From the NCBI RefSeq assembly GCF_028680575.1, contig NZ_JAPCKI010000002.1, forward strand, positions 488,114 through 552,113: DNA of 64,000 bases. The letters are read 5' to 3'. Below the pieces are notes generated by a model that made no database searches, was not told the origin of the DNA, and worked only from the letters and a program-made list of their open reading frames with translations. The first letter of the stretch is position 1. Each line of letters opens with the position of its first letter. Both the position numbers and the translations under genes were made by a program. Shown in pieces: positions 44,707 to 55,323 of the stretch. Origin of the DNA: Acidovorax benzenivorans. Its GTDB lineage: Bacteria > Pseudomonadota > Gammaproteobacteria > Burkholderiales > Burkholderiaceae_C.

Positions 44707-45636
44707 TCAGTACGTGAAGAGGTTCACTGGTAGTCCAGCAGTCTCCGCCTGCACGCTGAACAGTGCCCCTGCCGGAACCTCCGCCTCCTGCTCCTCTACT
44801 GGCCTCCCCTCCCTTGCCGACGTAATGAACAGCGTCCGCAAATCCTCCCCCCCAAAACACACCATGGTCGGGCACTGCACCGGCACCGCAATGCGCTGCA
44901 GCACCTCACCCGCTGGGGAAAGCTGCAAAACACACGCCCCTTCGTACATCGCCACCCAGTAGTTGCCTTCCACATCCACCGCTGCGCCATCGGGCCGCCC
45001 ACCATAGGGCTGGCCGTCCACCTTGCGGTCGAACTGCACCCAGGGACGGCGGTGGGTGATTTCGCCCGTGGCCACATCAAAGTCAAACCGGTCAATGCGA
45101 TGCTCGGGCGTGTTGGACCAGTACATCGTGCGGTTGTCGGGGCTGAAGGCCAGGCCGTTGGCGGTGAAGCTGTCGCCCGCCATGTGGCGCACGCTGTAGC
45201 CGGTAGCACTGGCCGGGTCGGCCTGCAGGCACCACAGCGCGGCATTGGGGGTGGTACGGGGCGTGATGACCGAGCCCGCCCAGAAACGGCCTGCGGTGTC
45301 GCAGCGGCCGTCGTTCAGGCGCAGCACGGCGGTGTCGTGCAACTCGGGCGGCAGCAGGGCCAGGCAGGTGAGGGCGGTGGGGTCTGCGCTGTCCTTCGCG
45401 GTGTCCAGAAGATAGAAACCGTTCCGTAACCCGATTACCAATTGACCGTCGGCTGCTGGCGCGCAGCAGCCAGGCTCGCTGGGCATGCGCCATTGCCTAT
45501 GCTGGCCGGTGCTGGGGCTCCACGCATGCACTGCAAAGCCCTGAATGTCGCACCAGTAGAGCTGCTGTTCCTCGGGGTGCCAGAAGGGAGACTCGCCCAG
45601 TTCGGACGGCGGCAGGGGCAGGGTTTGCAGGGACAT
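44707..45636 (-). CDS. SMP-30/gluconolactonase family lactonase
   Basis: A 309-residue six-bladed beta-propeller. The metal ligands are Glu in [19 protein letters not shown], Asn-Asp in [16 protein letters not shown], and [17 protein letters not shown] with [16 protein letters not shown]. Family members hydrolyse sugar lactones such as glucono-1,5-lactone. It is divergent from edd over a HexR-like site, so it may hydrolyse gluconolactone or substitute for the absent 6-phosphogluconolactonase; the latter is speculative. ATG 45636 is used; the longer frame has no homology. Confidence 0.88.
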   Translation of the reverse strand: MSLQTLPLPPSELGESPFWHPEEQQLYWCDIQGFAVHAWSPSTGQHRQWRMPSEPGCCAPAADGQLVIGLRNGFYLLDTAKDSADPTALTCLALLPPELHDTAVLRLNDGRCDTAGRFWAGSVITPRTTPNAALWCLQADPASATGYSVRHMAGDSFTANGLAFSPDNRTMYWSNTPEHRIDRFDFDVATGEITHRRPWVQFDRKVDGQPYGGRPDGAAVDVEGNYWVAMYEGACVLQLSPAGEVLQRIAVPVQCPTMVCFGGEDLRTLFITSAREGRPVEEQEAEVPAGALFSVQAETAGLPVNLFTY

Positions 45637-45652
45637 GGGTTGAAACGGGGTG

Positions 45653-45665
45653 GTTATCGAGTTAC
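45653..45665 (+). promoter_or_regulatory. HexR-like operator between the lactonase gene and edd
   Basis: GTTATCGAGTTAC differs from the consensus at one conserved base. It lies 16 bases before the lactonase start and 72 before edd, so it could govern both. Confidence 0.6.
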
Positions 45666-45737
45666 ATTTTAGGGCCTCAGATAACAGGCGCCAGACACAC
45701 CGCTCTGGGGCCGAGCCACCCACCGATGGAGACTTCC

Positions 45738-47507
45738 ATGCATCCAGTAGTAGCGCGCGTGACCGAGCGCATTGTCCAGCGCAGCGCAGACACCCGCGGC
45801 GCCTACCTCGCAGGCATCGACGCCATGATCGCCCGCAAGCCCGCACAAGACCGCATGGGCTGCGCCAACCTGGCCCACGCCTACGCGGCGCTGCCGGGTT
45901 CGGACAAGTTCAAGGTCACCGTCGAAAAGGCCCCCAACATCGGCATCGTCACGGCCTACAACGACATGTTGTCGGCCCATCAGCCGTACCAGAGTTACCC
46001 TGCCGTCTTGCGCGATGAGGCGGCCCAGCGCGGCGCCACGGTGCAGGTTGCGGGCGGTGTGCCAGCGATGTGCGACGGCGTCACACAGGGCACGCCCGGC
46101 ATGGAGCTGTCGCTGTTCTCCCGCGATGCTATTGCCATGGCCACTGCGGTAGCGCTGTCCCACGATGTGTTCGATGGTGCGCTGCTGCTGGGCGTGTGCG
46201 ACAAGATCGTGCCCGGCCTGCTGATCGGCGCATTGCACTACGGCCACCTGCCCTGCGTGTTTGTGCCCGCAGGCCCCATGGGCACGGGCCTGTCGAACAA
46301 GGACAAATCCAAGGTGCGCGAGCAGTACGCACAAGGCCTGGTGGGCCGCGACGAGCTGCTCAAGGCCGAGTCCGCTGCGTACCACAGTCCCGGCACCTGC
46401 ACCTTCTACGGCACGGCCAACAGCAACCAGATGCTGCTCGAAGCCATGGGCTTGCATGTGCCCGGCGCGGCGTTCGAGTCGCCCGGCACCGAGGCGCGCG
46501 AGGCCTTCACCCGCCAGGCGCTGCGCGCGGTGCTCGACATCGGCAAGCGCGGCAACCGCTTCACACCCATCGGCAAGCTGGTGGACGAGCGCTGCATCGT
46601 CAACGCCATGGTGGCCTTGTTGGCCACGGGCGGCTCTACCAATCACCTGATCCACTGGGTGGCGATTGCGCGCAGCGCGGGCATCCTGATCGACTGGACG
46701 GACTTTGACGAACTCTCGTCGGTGGTGCCGCTGCTGGCCCGCGTGTACCCCAACGGCGATGCCGATGTGAACCAGTTCCAGGCAGCGGGTGGCCCGCCCT
46801 GGATCCTGCGCGAGCTGCTGGCGGGTGGCTTTATGCACCCCGACGTGATGAGCGTGAACGCAGGCGGCATTGCCGACGGCGGCAAGAGCGCCCCCGCCGT
46901 GTCGGGCGACACCTCGGTGCTGCGGCCCGTGAGTGAGCCCTTCTCGCCCACGGGCGGCCTGCGCTTGCTGCAGGGCCGCCTGGGCCGCGCGGTGATCAAG
47001 GTGTCTGCCGTGCCTGAAGACCGCCACATCGTCGAGGCACCCGCCCGCGTGTTCGATTCGCAAGAAGCCCTGCTCGCCGCCTTCAGCGCGGGCGAGGTGA
47101 ACCAGGATATGGTCGCCGTGGTGCGCTTTCAGGGCCCGCAGGCCAATGGCATGCCTGAGCTGCACAAGCTCACACCCCCGCTGGCGGTGCTGCAGAACCA
47201 GGGCTTCCAGGTGGCACTGGTCACCGATGGCCGCATGAGCGGTGCGTCTGGCCGCGTGCCCGCCGCCATCCACGTCACGCCCGAGGCACTGGCCGGTGGC
47301 CCGTTGGCCAAGGTGCGCGACGGCGACATCGTGCGGGTCGATGCCGTGGCGGGCACGCTCGATGTGCTGGTCGATGAAGCCACCTGGGCTGCTCGGACAC
47401 CGGCACCGTACAACGCACCTTCGCAAACCGGCTTCGGCCGCGAACTCTTCACCAACTTTCGCCGCCACGCAGGCGGTGCCGAACAAGGAGCCTGCACATG
47501 GTTGTAG
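45738..47507 (+). CDS. edd: Phosphogluconate dehydratase
   Basis: A 589-residue IlvD/Edd-family iron-sulfur dehydratase converting 6-phosphogluconate to 2-keto-3-deoxy-6-phosphogluconate. Cluster-ligand and active-site segments are [56 protein letters not shown] and [23 protein letters not shown] 45738 has GGAGACTTCC at the right distance; ATG 45726 is an alternative. A GC-rich repeat begins right at its stop codon, before eda. Confidence 0.95.
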   Translation: MHPVVARVTERIVQRSADTRGAYLAGIDAMIARKPAQDRMGCANLAHAYAALPGSDKFKVTVEKAPNIGIVTAYNDMLSAHQPYQSYPAVLRDEAAQRGATVQVAGGVPAMCDGVTQGTPGMELSLFSRDAIAMATAVALSHDVFDGALLLGVCDKIVPGLLIGALHYGHLPCVFVPAGPMGTGLSNKDKSKVREQYAQGLVGRDELLKAESAAYHSPGTCTFYGTANSNQMLLEAMGLHVPGAAFESPGTEAREAFTRQALRAVLDIGKRGNRFTPIGKLVDERCIVNAMVALLATGGSTNHLIHWVAIARSAGILIDWTDFDELSSVVPLLARVYPNGDADVNQFQAAGGPPWILRELLAGGFMHPDVMSVNAGGIADGGKSAPAVSGDTSVLRPVSEPFSPTGGLRLLQGRLGRAVIKVSAVPEDRHIVEAPARVFDSQEALLAAFSAGEVNQDMVAVVRFQGPQANGMPELHKLTPPLAVLQNQGFQVALVTDGRMSGASGRVPAAIHVTPEALAGGPLAKVRDGDIVRVDAVAGTLDVLVDEATWAARTPAPYNAPSQTGFGRELFTNFRRHAGGAEQGACTWL

Positions 47508-47583
47508 GCCCCCCTGAGCCGCTTCGCGTCTTCCCCCCAGGGGGACGCCACCCGTGGCCTGGCAAAGCCAGTTCCACGGTGGC
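47508..47583 (+). repeat. GC-rich C/G-tract repeat in the edd-eda gap
   Basis: GCCCCCCTGAG, CTTCCCCCC and GGGGGACGCC appear in the same order as in the copy at 26211-26279. They are followed by the inverted pair GCCACCCGTGG / CCACGGTGGC (47547-47557, 47574-47583), which can fold in the mRNA. Confidence 0.65.
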
Positions 47584-47647
47584 CCTCGCATCGCCTCGCG
47601 CCAGTTTCATACGCCGCTTGCGGTAATCACAATCAAGGAGCAAACCC

Positions 47648-48277
47648 ATGAATCCTCTCGACATCGCCAGCCACGGCCCCGTCATCCCCGTCATCGTGAT
47701 CGACCGCGTGGAAGACGCGCTGCCCCTGGCCGAAGCTCTGCTGGCCGGTGGCGTGAAGGTGTTGGAAGTGACCCTGCGCACCGCTGCGGGCCTGCCTGCC
47801 ATTGAAACCATCGCCCGCCATCTGCCCGAAGCCGTAGTGGGCGTGGGCACGGTGCTCAACGCCGATGACGCCCGCCGCGCGAGCGAAGCCGGTGCGCGGT
47901 TTGCCGTGAGCCCCGGCTACACCTCGGCCGTGGGCAGCGCCTGCAAGGACCTGAACCTGCCCCTGCTGCCCGGCGTGGCCACGTCGAGCGAGATCATGGC
48001 GGCGCTGGCCGATGGGTTCTCGTTCCTCAAGCTGTTCCCGGCCGAGGCCGTGGGTGGCATCCCGTTGCTCAAGTCCTGGGCCAGCCCGTTTGGCCAGGTG
48101 AGCTTTTGCCCCACGGGCGGCATCACCAACGCCACCGCCCCCAACTACCTGGCGCTGCCCAACGTGCGCTGCGTGGGCGGCTCGTGGCTCACACCCTCCG
48201 ATGCGGTGCGCGCGGGCGACTGGGCGCGCATCACGCAACTGGCCCGTGACACCCAGGTGCTGCGCAAGGCGGCCTGA
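47648..48277 (+). CDS. eda: 2-keto-3-deoxy-6-phosphogluconate aldolase
   Basis: A 209-residue class I aldolase cleaving KDPG to pyruvate and glyceraldehyde-3-P. The catalytic Glu is in KVLEVTLRTAAGLPAIE, the Schiff-base Lys in FSFLKLFPAEAVGG, and the phosphate loop in CPTGGITNATAPNYLALPNV. Length is normal. A Shine-Dalgarno AAGGAG precedes ATG 47648. Confidence 0.95.
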   Translation: MNPLDIASHGPVIPVIVIDRVEDALPLAEALLAGGVKVLEVTLRTAAGLPAIETIARHLPEAVVGVGTVLNADDARRASEAGARFAVSPGYTSAVGSACKDLNLPLLPGVATSSEIMAALADGFSFLKLFPAEAVGGIPLLKSWASPFGQVSFCPTGGITNATAPNYLALPNVRCVGGSWLTPSDAVRAGDWARITQLARDTQVLRKAA

Positions 48278-48304
48278 GAGGCCTGTGACACGCGACTTTG
48301 TAGT

Positions 48305-48365
48305 GAAAACGGCCTGAAGCGCCCGTTCAGTATGCGCGAGCAGCTATCGAAATAAGAGCGATTTA
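48305..48365 (-). repeat. Dispersed repeat, copy 7
   Basis: On the minus strand: GCTCTTATTTCGATAGCTG, GCGCATACTGAAC, GGGCGCTTCAGGCCG. It matches the family with an altered loop, just after eda. Confidence 0.65.
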
Positions 48366-48506
48366 TTTTTTGCCTTATGGCACCGGCGGCACAGCGTGGC
48401 CGCCGCGTGTACCAAGCCGGTTGGACTTGTCGCGGCGCCCCTCTATCATGGCCACGCGGGGTAGGCCCGTGACCGAGCAATGACTGTTCAAGAGAGGGAA
48501 TTCGCT

Positions 48507-48806
48507 ATGGATTTTGTTTCCGCTGTCAAAAGCTGCTTCGCGCAGTACGCAGGGTTTTCGGGGCGTGCTCCACGTTCCGAGTTCTGGTGGTTTGCGTTGT
48601 TCCAGTTCGGGGTGCTGGTGATTGCCACCATGATCAGCCAGATGCTGTATGGCATTGCTGCCCTGGCCCTGCTGCTGCCAGCGCTGGCCGTGGGGGCTCG
48701 CCGCTTGCATGACATTGGCCGCTCGGGCTGGTGGCAGCTGCTGTCGCTCACCGGCATCGGTACCCTGGTGCTGATCTACTGGTGGGTGCAGCCCAGCGGG
48801 GAGTAA
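48507..48806 (+). CDS. DUF805 small membrane protein
   Basis: A 99-residue protein with the DUF805 pattern: CFAQYAGFSGRAPRSEFWWFALF near the start and ARRLHDIGRSGWWQLLSL late. Two to three hydrophobic helices between these suggest the inner membrane. The function of the family is unknown. ATG 48507 follows AGAGAGGGA. It stands alone and is followed by a strong bidirectional terminator. Confidence 0.88.
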   Translation: MDFVSAVKSCFAQYAGFSGRAPRSEFWWFALFQFGVLVIATMISQMLYGIAALALLLPALAVGARRLHDIGRSGWWQLLSLTGIGTLVLIYWWVQPSGE

Positions 48807-48842
48807 AGCCGCTGCAGGCCAGTGCCTGAATTGGTCCCATAG

Positions 48843-48878
48843 AAAAAGCCCGCAGACCGTAAGGCCTGCGGGCTTTTT
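48843..48878. terminator. Bidirectional terminator between DUF805 and the roadblock gene
   Basis: AAAAGCCCGCAG and CTGCGGGCTTTTTT flank a short loop. Both ends carry A/T runs, so it can serve the rightward DUF805 gene and the leftward roadblock gene. Confidence 0.88.
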
Positions 48879-48919
48879 TGTGGCCGATCTTGGAGGGAGC
48901 GACGGGGGGCTCGTGAGCT

Positions 48920-49780
48920 TCAGACCTTCAGGGCGCGCTCAATGTCTGTGAGCTTGTAACGTGCCAGGGCGAGGTTGCCCTTGGCCTTGTCGAGCACCAG
49001 GTACAGGAACAGACCTGGGTTGTTGGGCACCAGGCGGATCAGGTGATACTGCTCGCCCAGCGTGATGAGGATGTCTTCGATGCCACGGCGCAGGCCTAGC
49101 ATCTCCATGGTCTTGAGCTTGGCTCTTACCACCTCGGTATTGCCGGCCGCAGCGAGTTCCAGGTTCATTCCGCCTCCCGCCTGGGCCAGGCACATGCCGC
49201 TGCGGTGGTCCACCAGCGCCACCGCTTGCGCGCCGTCAATGGTCATTGCGGTATCCATACATTGCTTCAGATTGGTACTCATATCTTCGGTTTGCGAAAG
49301 GTTGTGGGTTTGTTGCAGGGCAAGCTCATCCATGGCGCTGAGCTTGCTCAGCTGCTCCATCAAGATGAACCACAGTGTCTGGGGGCTGCTGTCGGGCAAC
49401 TGGTAGATGTGGGTGCGCGCAGTTTGTGCGGGGGGCGCACTCTTGAAGATGGCTTCTTCCATGAGCGCATTGGGCGCCAGGAAGGCCCACACCACCGCAG
49501 GGCTTTGCGGGGCCAGCCATTCCAGCGTAGCGCGCACCAGATTCGCTGAGCCCGGCCCCACCAGCAGAATCACGGCGGCGCTGGAGGGCGAGGGCAGTTG
49601 CAGGTCCTTGGCGCTGCCAGGACGTAGCCAGTCGATCATTGGCGCCACGCTGGCGTCGACCAGCGGCACTTGCAGCCAGGGCCCGGGGCCCGATACGTTG
49701 GCCACCCCCAGCTGGGCCAGGGCATGCAGACCAAGCCGGGCGGTCAGGTCAAGAACGGTGACAGTGGGGGGGAGTGCCAT
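48920..49780 (-). CDS. Roadblock/LC7-like domain protein of unknown function
   Basis: A 286-residue soluble protein without signal peptide. The C-terminal 120 residues (about 165-286; MDTAMTIDGAQAVALVDHRSGMCLAQAG through EDILITLGEQYHLIRLVPNNPGLFLYLVLDKAKGNLALARYKLTDIE) look like a roadblock/LC7 (MglB-type) domain. This family acts on small Ras-like GTPases of the MglA type or in signalling scaffolds. The N-terminal 160 residues are not recognised; LLVGPGSANLVRATLEWLA has an alpha/beta look. No small GTPase gene lies nearby. An AT-rich region upstream (about 49868-49980) may hold its promoter. Confidence 0.65.
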   Translation of the reverse strand: MALPPTVTVLDLTARLGLHALAQLGVANVSGPGPWLQVPLVDASVAPMIDWLRPGSAKDLQLPSPSSAAVILLVGPGSANLVRATLEWLAPQSPAVVWAFLAPNALMEEAIFKSAPPAQTARTHIYQLPDSSPQTLWFILMEQLSKLSAMDELALQQTHNLSQTEDMSTNLKQCMDTAMTIDGAQAVALVDHRSGMCLAQAGGGMNLELAAAGNTEVVRAKLKTMEMLGLRRGIEDILITLGEQYHLIRLVPNNPGLFLYLVLDKAKGNLALARYKLTDIERALKV

Positions 49781-50011
49781 GGTCGTCGGTGGAAAAAAGG
49801 CTCCGAGACGAGGCGTTTAGAGGGAGATCGCCAGCGAATCCACGCAGATGTGGAGGGAACGCCAAAAAATTATATCGAGCAAGAACCAATTCACCGCCTC
49901 ACGTGAAATGGTGTATCAGATAAGAGGACTTATCAATTGTTGATATGTGTTAACTGCTGATATCGCATATACGCGGGTAAACGGAGTGCCGCCAGCAGTG
50001 CCTCCGCCATG
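49781..50011. other. AT-rich intergenic region before the roadblock gene
   Basis: About 230 bp without a gene. It is markedly richer in A+T than its surroundings between 49868 and 49980, with the small inverted repeat ATAAG / CTTAT at 49920-49933 and several TATCA-like stretches. It probably contains the leftward promoter of the roadblock gene; no known operator is recognised. Confidence 0.4.
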
Positions 50012-50046
50012 AAAAAAGCCCGCAGGCCTCACGGCCTGCGGGCTTT
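50012..50046 (-). terminator. Terminator of groEL
   Basis: On the minus strand AAAGCCCGCAGGCC pairs with GGCCTGCGGGCTTT around a GTGA loop and continues into a U6 run. Its stem closely resembles the terminator at 48843-48878. Confidence 0.92.
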
Positions 50047-50080
50047 GGGGTGCGGAGCCAGGGGCTCAGCCGCCGGGCAA

Positions 50081-51799
<1,719 letters not shown>

Positions 51800-51831
51800 T
51801 GAAAAGATGAGTGATTTAGAGGGGAGAGAAA

Positions 51832-52122
51832 TTACTTCTCAACCACTGCAAACAGGTCGTCTTCCTTCATGACCAGCAGCTCGTCGCCGTTGACCTTGAC
51901 GGTCTGGCCCGAGTACTTGCCGAACAGAACGCGGTCACCGACCTTCACGTTCAGAGCGAGCACTTCGCCCTTGTCGTTCTTCTTGCCGGGGCCAACGGCC
52001 AGCACTTCACCTTGATCGGGCTTTTCAGCGGCGTTGTCAGGGATCACGATGCCCGAGGCCGTCGTGGTTTCGCTTTCGATACGTTTGACGATCACGCGAT
52101 CGTGCAGAGGGCGAAGGTTCAT
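51832..52122 (-). CDS. groS: Co-chaperonin GroES
   Basis: A 96-residue co-chaperonin: [29 protein letters not shown] at the start, the mobile loop in 17-32, and [25 protein letters not shown] near the end. It caps the GroEL ring. It is led by a CIRCE operator at 52213-52239. Confidence 0.98.
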   Translation of the reverse strand: MNLRPLHDRVIVKRIESETTTASGIVIPDNAAEKPDQGEVLAVGPGKKNDKGEVLALNVKVGDRVLFGKYSGQTVKVNGDELLVMKEDDLFAVVEK

Positions 52123-52212
52123 TGCAATGCTCCTGTTTTCAGTAAAAAAGCTGAGGGACTCAATCAGCCCCGGCCATCCGGGGCAACCAAACTGCCAGCA
52201 GGGAGCGCGGTG

Positions 52213-52239
52213 TTAGCACTCGTCTGCAGTGAGTGCTAA
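52213..52239 (-). promoter_or_regulatory. CIRCE operator (HrcA binding site) of groESL
   Basis: TTAGCACTC, nine bases, GAGTGCTAA: an exact match to the CIRCE inverted repeat bound by the HrcA repressor, about 90 bases before groES. Heat-shock control by HrcA is expected; the hrcA gene is not in this window. Confidence 0.97.
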
Positions 52240-52313
52240 TGATACGGGCATTTGTGGCCATTTCAAGACACCCCCTCAGAACCTGTGGGGGAAGTTTTCT
52301 GTCTCCACGCACA

Positions 52314-53249
52314 TCAGGTGGCGCCACCCAGCATCAGATCCAGGTTCTGCACCGCCGCCCCCGAGGCCCCCTTGCCCAGGTTGTCAAACACGGCGGTCAG
52401 CAGCACCTGGCCGTGCTGGGTGTTGCTGAACACCCCCAGCCGCAGTTGGTTGGTGCCGTTCAGGGCTTGCGGGTCCAGGTGCTCGGCGGCTTCGGCTGTG
52501 GCGGGGGTCATCACCTCTACAAAGGTGGCGTCGGCATAGTGTTGCTGCAGGCAGGCGTGCAGGTGTTCGGCTTGCGTGCCTGGGGGCAACTGCCGCAGAT
52601 GTAGCCCGATGGTCAGCGCGATGCCTTGGCGGAATGCGCCGTATGAGGGCAGGAAAAACGGGCGCTGCGACAGCCCTGCGTGTCGTGCGATCTCGGGTGG
52701 GTGTTTGTGCTCCAGCTGCAGCCCGTAGATCTGGAAGGCTGGCGCACTCGCTGCTTCGGGGCCTTCGTGTGCTTGTACCCGGGCACGCCCACCGCCCGAA
52801 TATCCCGACACGGCATGGATTGTGAGCGGGTGGTCGGCGGGCAGCAGGCCTGCCTGCACCAGGGGCCGCAGCAGGGCTACGGCGCCCGTGGGGTAGCAGC
52901 CTGGGTTGCTGACCCGCCGCGCGTTGGCGATGCGTGCGACCTGCGCCGCGTCCATCTCCGGGAAACCATAAACCCACTGCGGGTCTGTGCGATGGGCCGA
53001 GCTGGCGTCGATCACGCGCACCGCGGAGCTGTGGATGGCCGCGACGGCTTCACGCGCAGCGGCATCGGGCAGGCACAGGATGGCGATGTCGCAGCTGTTG
53101 ATGGCTTCGGCGCGGCGGGTGGGGTTCTTGCGGTCGGCTTCGGGCAGTGTCAGCAACTGCAGGTCTGTGCGGCCGTGCAGGCGTTGGTGGATTTGCAGGC
53201 CGGTGGTGCCTTGGTCGCCATCAATAAAGACAAGAGGTTGGGTGGTCAT
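52314..53249 (-). CDS. argC: N-acetyl-gamma-glutamyl-phosphate reductase (ArgC, short type)
   Basis: A 311-residue enzyme of arginine synthesis that reduces N-acetylglutamyl phosphate with NADPH. The N-terminal nucleotide motif is [15 protein letters not shown], the catalytic Cys is in [12 protein letters not shown], and the substrate segment is [12 protein letters not shown]. Its length is that of the ArgC2 subgroup rather than the 335-345-residue ArgC1. ATG 53249 fits the conserved start. Its 5' leader crosses a heptanucleotide tandem repeat. Confidence 0.93.
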   Translation of the reverse strand: MTTQPLVFIDGDQGTTGLQIHQRLHGRTDLQLLTLPEADRKNPTRRAEAINSCDIAILCLPDAAAREAVAAIHSSAVRVIDASSAHRTDPQWVYGFPEMDAAQVARIANARRVSNPGCYPTGAVALLRPLVQAGLLPADHPLTIHAVSGYSGGGRARVQAHEGPEAASAPAFQIYGLQLEHKHPPEIARHAGLSQRPFFLPSYGAFRQGIALTIGLHLRQLPPGTQAEHLHACLQQHYADATFVEVMTPATAEAAEHLDPQALNGTNQLRLGVFSNTQHGQVLLTAVFDNLGKGASGAAVQNLDLMLGGAT

Positions 53250-53272
53250 GGTGCGGATTTCTGGCAGGGATA

Positions 53273-53300
53273 GGAGGTGGGAGGTGGGAGGTGGGAGGTG
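53273..53300. repeat. Heptanucleotide tandem repeat (GGAGGTG)x4
   Basis: Four exact copies of GGAGGTG between argC and the divergent LysR gene, followed by a decayed fifth. Copy number could change by slippage; it lies 24 bases upstream of the argC start. Confidence 0.9.
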
Positions 53301-53380
53301 GGATGGTGGAATCTTCAGCTCCGGTCTAAACTTTGAAAAGTTGAATTTCACAAACATCAAGATCAGTTCTACTGAACGTC

Positions 53381-54268
53381 ATGCGCGAACTCAATCTCGA
53401 CCGGCTGCGCACCCTGGTCACCATCGCTGACCTCGGGTCTTTTGCTGAAGCTGCCCGCACGCTGCACCTGGCGCCGCCCACGGTCAGCCTGCACATTGCG
53501 GACCTGGAGGCGTTGATTGGAGCGCCGTTGTTGGTGCGCAAGCGGGGCGAGGTGCGGCCGTCCGGCGCGGGGGAGGTGCTGGTGGAGCGGGCGCGGCGCC
53601 TGCTGGCCGATGCTGATGAGGCCATGGACCTGGTGCTGCGCCAGGTGCAGGGGCTGGAGGGGCGTGTGCGGTTGGGCGCGTCCACGGGCGCCATTGCGCA
53701 CCTGCTGCCCCAGGCGCTGGAGGTGCTGGGCCGGCACCACCCCGGCATTGATGTGCAGGTGGTGGTGCTCACGTCGCAAGAGACAATGTCGCGGCTGGCC
53801 CTGGGGGGGCTGGATGTTGGGCTGGTCGCCTTGCCGCTGCCCTCGGTGCGCGGGGTGACGGTGTTACCGTGGCGGCGCGACCCGGTGATGGCGTTTGTGC
53901 CGTCCGCCTGGACCGCGCCCCGGCGGGTCACGCCGCAATGGCTGGCGGGTCAGCCGCTGATCCTGAACGACGACGGCACCAGTCTGTCGCGCCTGACGAG
54001 CGATTGGCTGGCCCTGGCGGGTGAACATCCGAAGGCCCGCATTCAGCTCAACTACAACGATGCCATCAAGAGCCTGGTGGCGGCTGGGTATGGCGCAACG
54101 CTGCTGCCCCACGAGGCATCCACCGCCACGCCGCTGGACCCGCGCATCCGCATGCTGCCCGTGCAGCCTCGGCTGTGGCGCCCCCTGGGCATTGCCCACC
54201 GCGCGGGCCCGGTGGAGCGCGCTACCCAGCATGTACTGGATGTGCTGTGGCAACAGAAGCAGGTCTGA
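53381..54268 (+). CDS. LysR-family transcriptional regulator
   Basis: A 295-residue regulator with an N-terminal winged helix-turn-helix (about 3-62; LDRLRTLVTIADLGSFAEAARTLHLAPPTVSLHIADLEALIG) and a periplasmic-binding-like effector domain (about 90-290). It is divergent from argC with the tandem repeat in the shared promoter region, so argC control is possible. The target and ligand are not readable. Confidence 0.93.
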   Translation: MRELNLDRLRTLVTIADLGSFAEAARTLHLAPPTVSLHIADLEALIGAPLLVRKRGEVRPSGAGEVLVERARRLLADADEAMDLVLRQVQGLEGRVRLGASTGAIAHLLPQALEVLGRHHPGIDVQVVVLTSQETMSRLALGGLDVGLVALPLPSVRGVTVLPWRRDPVMAFVPSAWTAPRRVTPQWLAGQPLILNDDGTSLSRLTSDWLALAGEHPKARIQLNYNDAIKSLVAAGYGATLLPHEASTATPLDPRIRMLPVQPRLWRPLGIAHRAGPVERATQHVLDVLWQQKQV

Positions 54269-54333
54269 CCCAAAACCATGTCCCCACAGCGGGCTGCAGC
54301 ACCGGGCCGTAGCCTGTGGCACCCGACCGTCGC

Positions 54334-54960
54334 TCAGGCCACGTCGTCCCCGATGAGCAACCGGGTGTCCGACACATAGCGGTGTGGCGGTACCTCCAGA
54401 TTGGTGGGCGCGGGCTTGTTCTTGAAGACGCGGCCGGCCAGGTCGAAGGTAGAGCCGTGGCAAGGGCAGAAGAAGCCGCCTTGCCATTGGTCGCCGACGC
54501 TGGGGTTGGCGGTGCCTGCGGGCACCGCCGTGGGTGAGCAGCCCAGGTGGGTGCAGATGCCCACCGTGACAAACACCTCTGGGCGGATGGAGCGTTGCGG
54601 GTTGCGCGCGTACTCGGGTTGCTGGTCCTTGCGCGAGGCGGGGTCGGCCAGCGCCGCGTCTTGCTCCGGCAGGGCGGTCAGCATCTCGAGCGTGCGTCGC
54701 ATGATCCACACAGGCTTGCCGCGCCATTCCACCGTTTTTACGCCGCCGGGCTGCAGGTCGCTGATGTCCACCTCCACACTGGCGCCCATGGCCCGCGCGC
54801 GTTCGCTGGGGGCAAAGCTGGACACCAGGGGCACGGCAACCCCCGCAGCTGCTACGCAGCCTGCGGCGGCCGTCAACAGCACCAGCTGCCTGCGCTCTGC
54901 ATCGTGGTCGCCGTCAGAGCCTTGCGGGCGACCATTGGGGGTGGCTGGAGTGAGGGGCAT
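54334..54960 (-). CDS. Rieske iron-sulfur protein (PetA-like), stand-alone
   Basis: A 208-residue Rieske protein. Residues 23-50 (RRQLVLLTAAAGCVAAAGVAVPL) form a twin-arginine-like membrane anchor. The [2Fe-2S] ligands are in CTHLGC (C136, H138, C141) and CPCHGS (C165, C167, H168). The layout equals ubiquinol-cytochrome c reductase subunit PetA, but no cytochrome b or c1 gene (petB, petC) is next to it. It is divergent from a PAS sigma-54 activator. It may be a second Rieske protein for stress or an alternative bc1, or a relocated petA. Confidence 0.88.
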   Translation of the reverse strand: MPLTPATPNGRPQGSDGDHDAERRQLVLLTAAAGCVAAAGVAVPLVSSFAPSERARAMGASVEVDISDLQPGGVKTVEWRGKPVWIMRRTLEMLTALPEQDAALADPASRKDQQPEYARNPQRSIRPEVFVTVGICTHLGCSPTAVPAGTANPSVGDQWQGGFFCPCHGSTFDLAGRVFKNKPAPTNLEVPPHRYVSDTRLLIGDDVA

Positions 54961-55323
54961 GGGGCGCTTTCAGAGAGGTGGAATAGGGCCCGCCATCGCG
55001 CGAAAAATGCTTTTCCGACTTGGTGAAGGCCGCCGTCCGCAACGTTGCGGGCGGCAATCGCTCATCGCAAACGGCGTGCCATCACTGACCAGTTGCACGA
55101 CACGCTGGGCGCTGTGCGGAAAAGCCTTTGAATTCAATGGGTTGCATGGGTAGGGCGGTTGTGGCCGTTGTGCTGTCAGCCCGATGGGGGCCAGATTCAC
55201 TGCCATCCGGGCTGCCAAACTGACTGCCAACTGCCATCCATTGCAGTCCATATGGCATAGATCAAATGCCCGGTGGCGAAACGGGAGCACCGTCAGTGCA
55301 CTTGCATGTACCGAGGTTCTGCC
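54961..55323. other. Intergenic region between Rieske and PAS-activator genes
   Basis: A 363-bp divergent promoter region without a clear gene. Seen: GCCGCCGTCCGCAACG facing CGTTGCGGGCGGC (55030-55055), a strong hairpin that could form in the leftward leader, and repeated GCCAACTGCCATCC-like words near 55190-55240. No sigma-54 -24/-12 pair was found here. Confidence 0.4.

Noticed and set aside
45669..47591. A 640-codon minus-strand frame opposite edd
   Set aside because: Its span follows edd almost exactly and its composition is that of an antisense shadow.
55240..55275. Possible FNR-type site near GCATAGATCAAAT before the PAS activator
   Set aside because: Only one half (ATCAA) is present; the TTGAT partner at the right spacing is missing.
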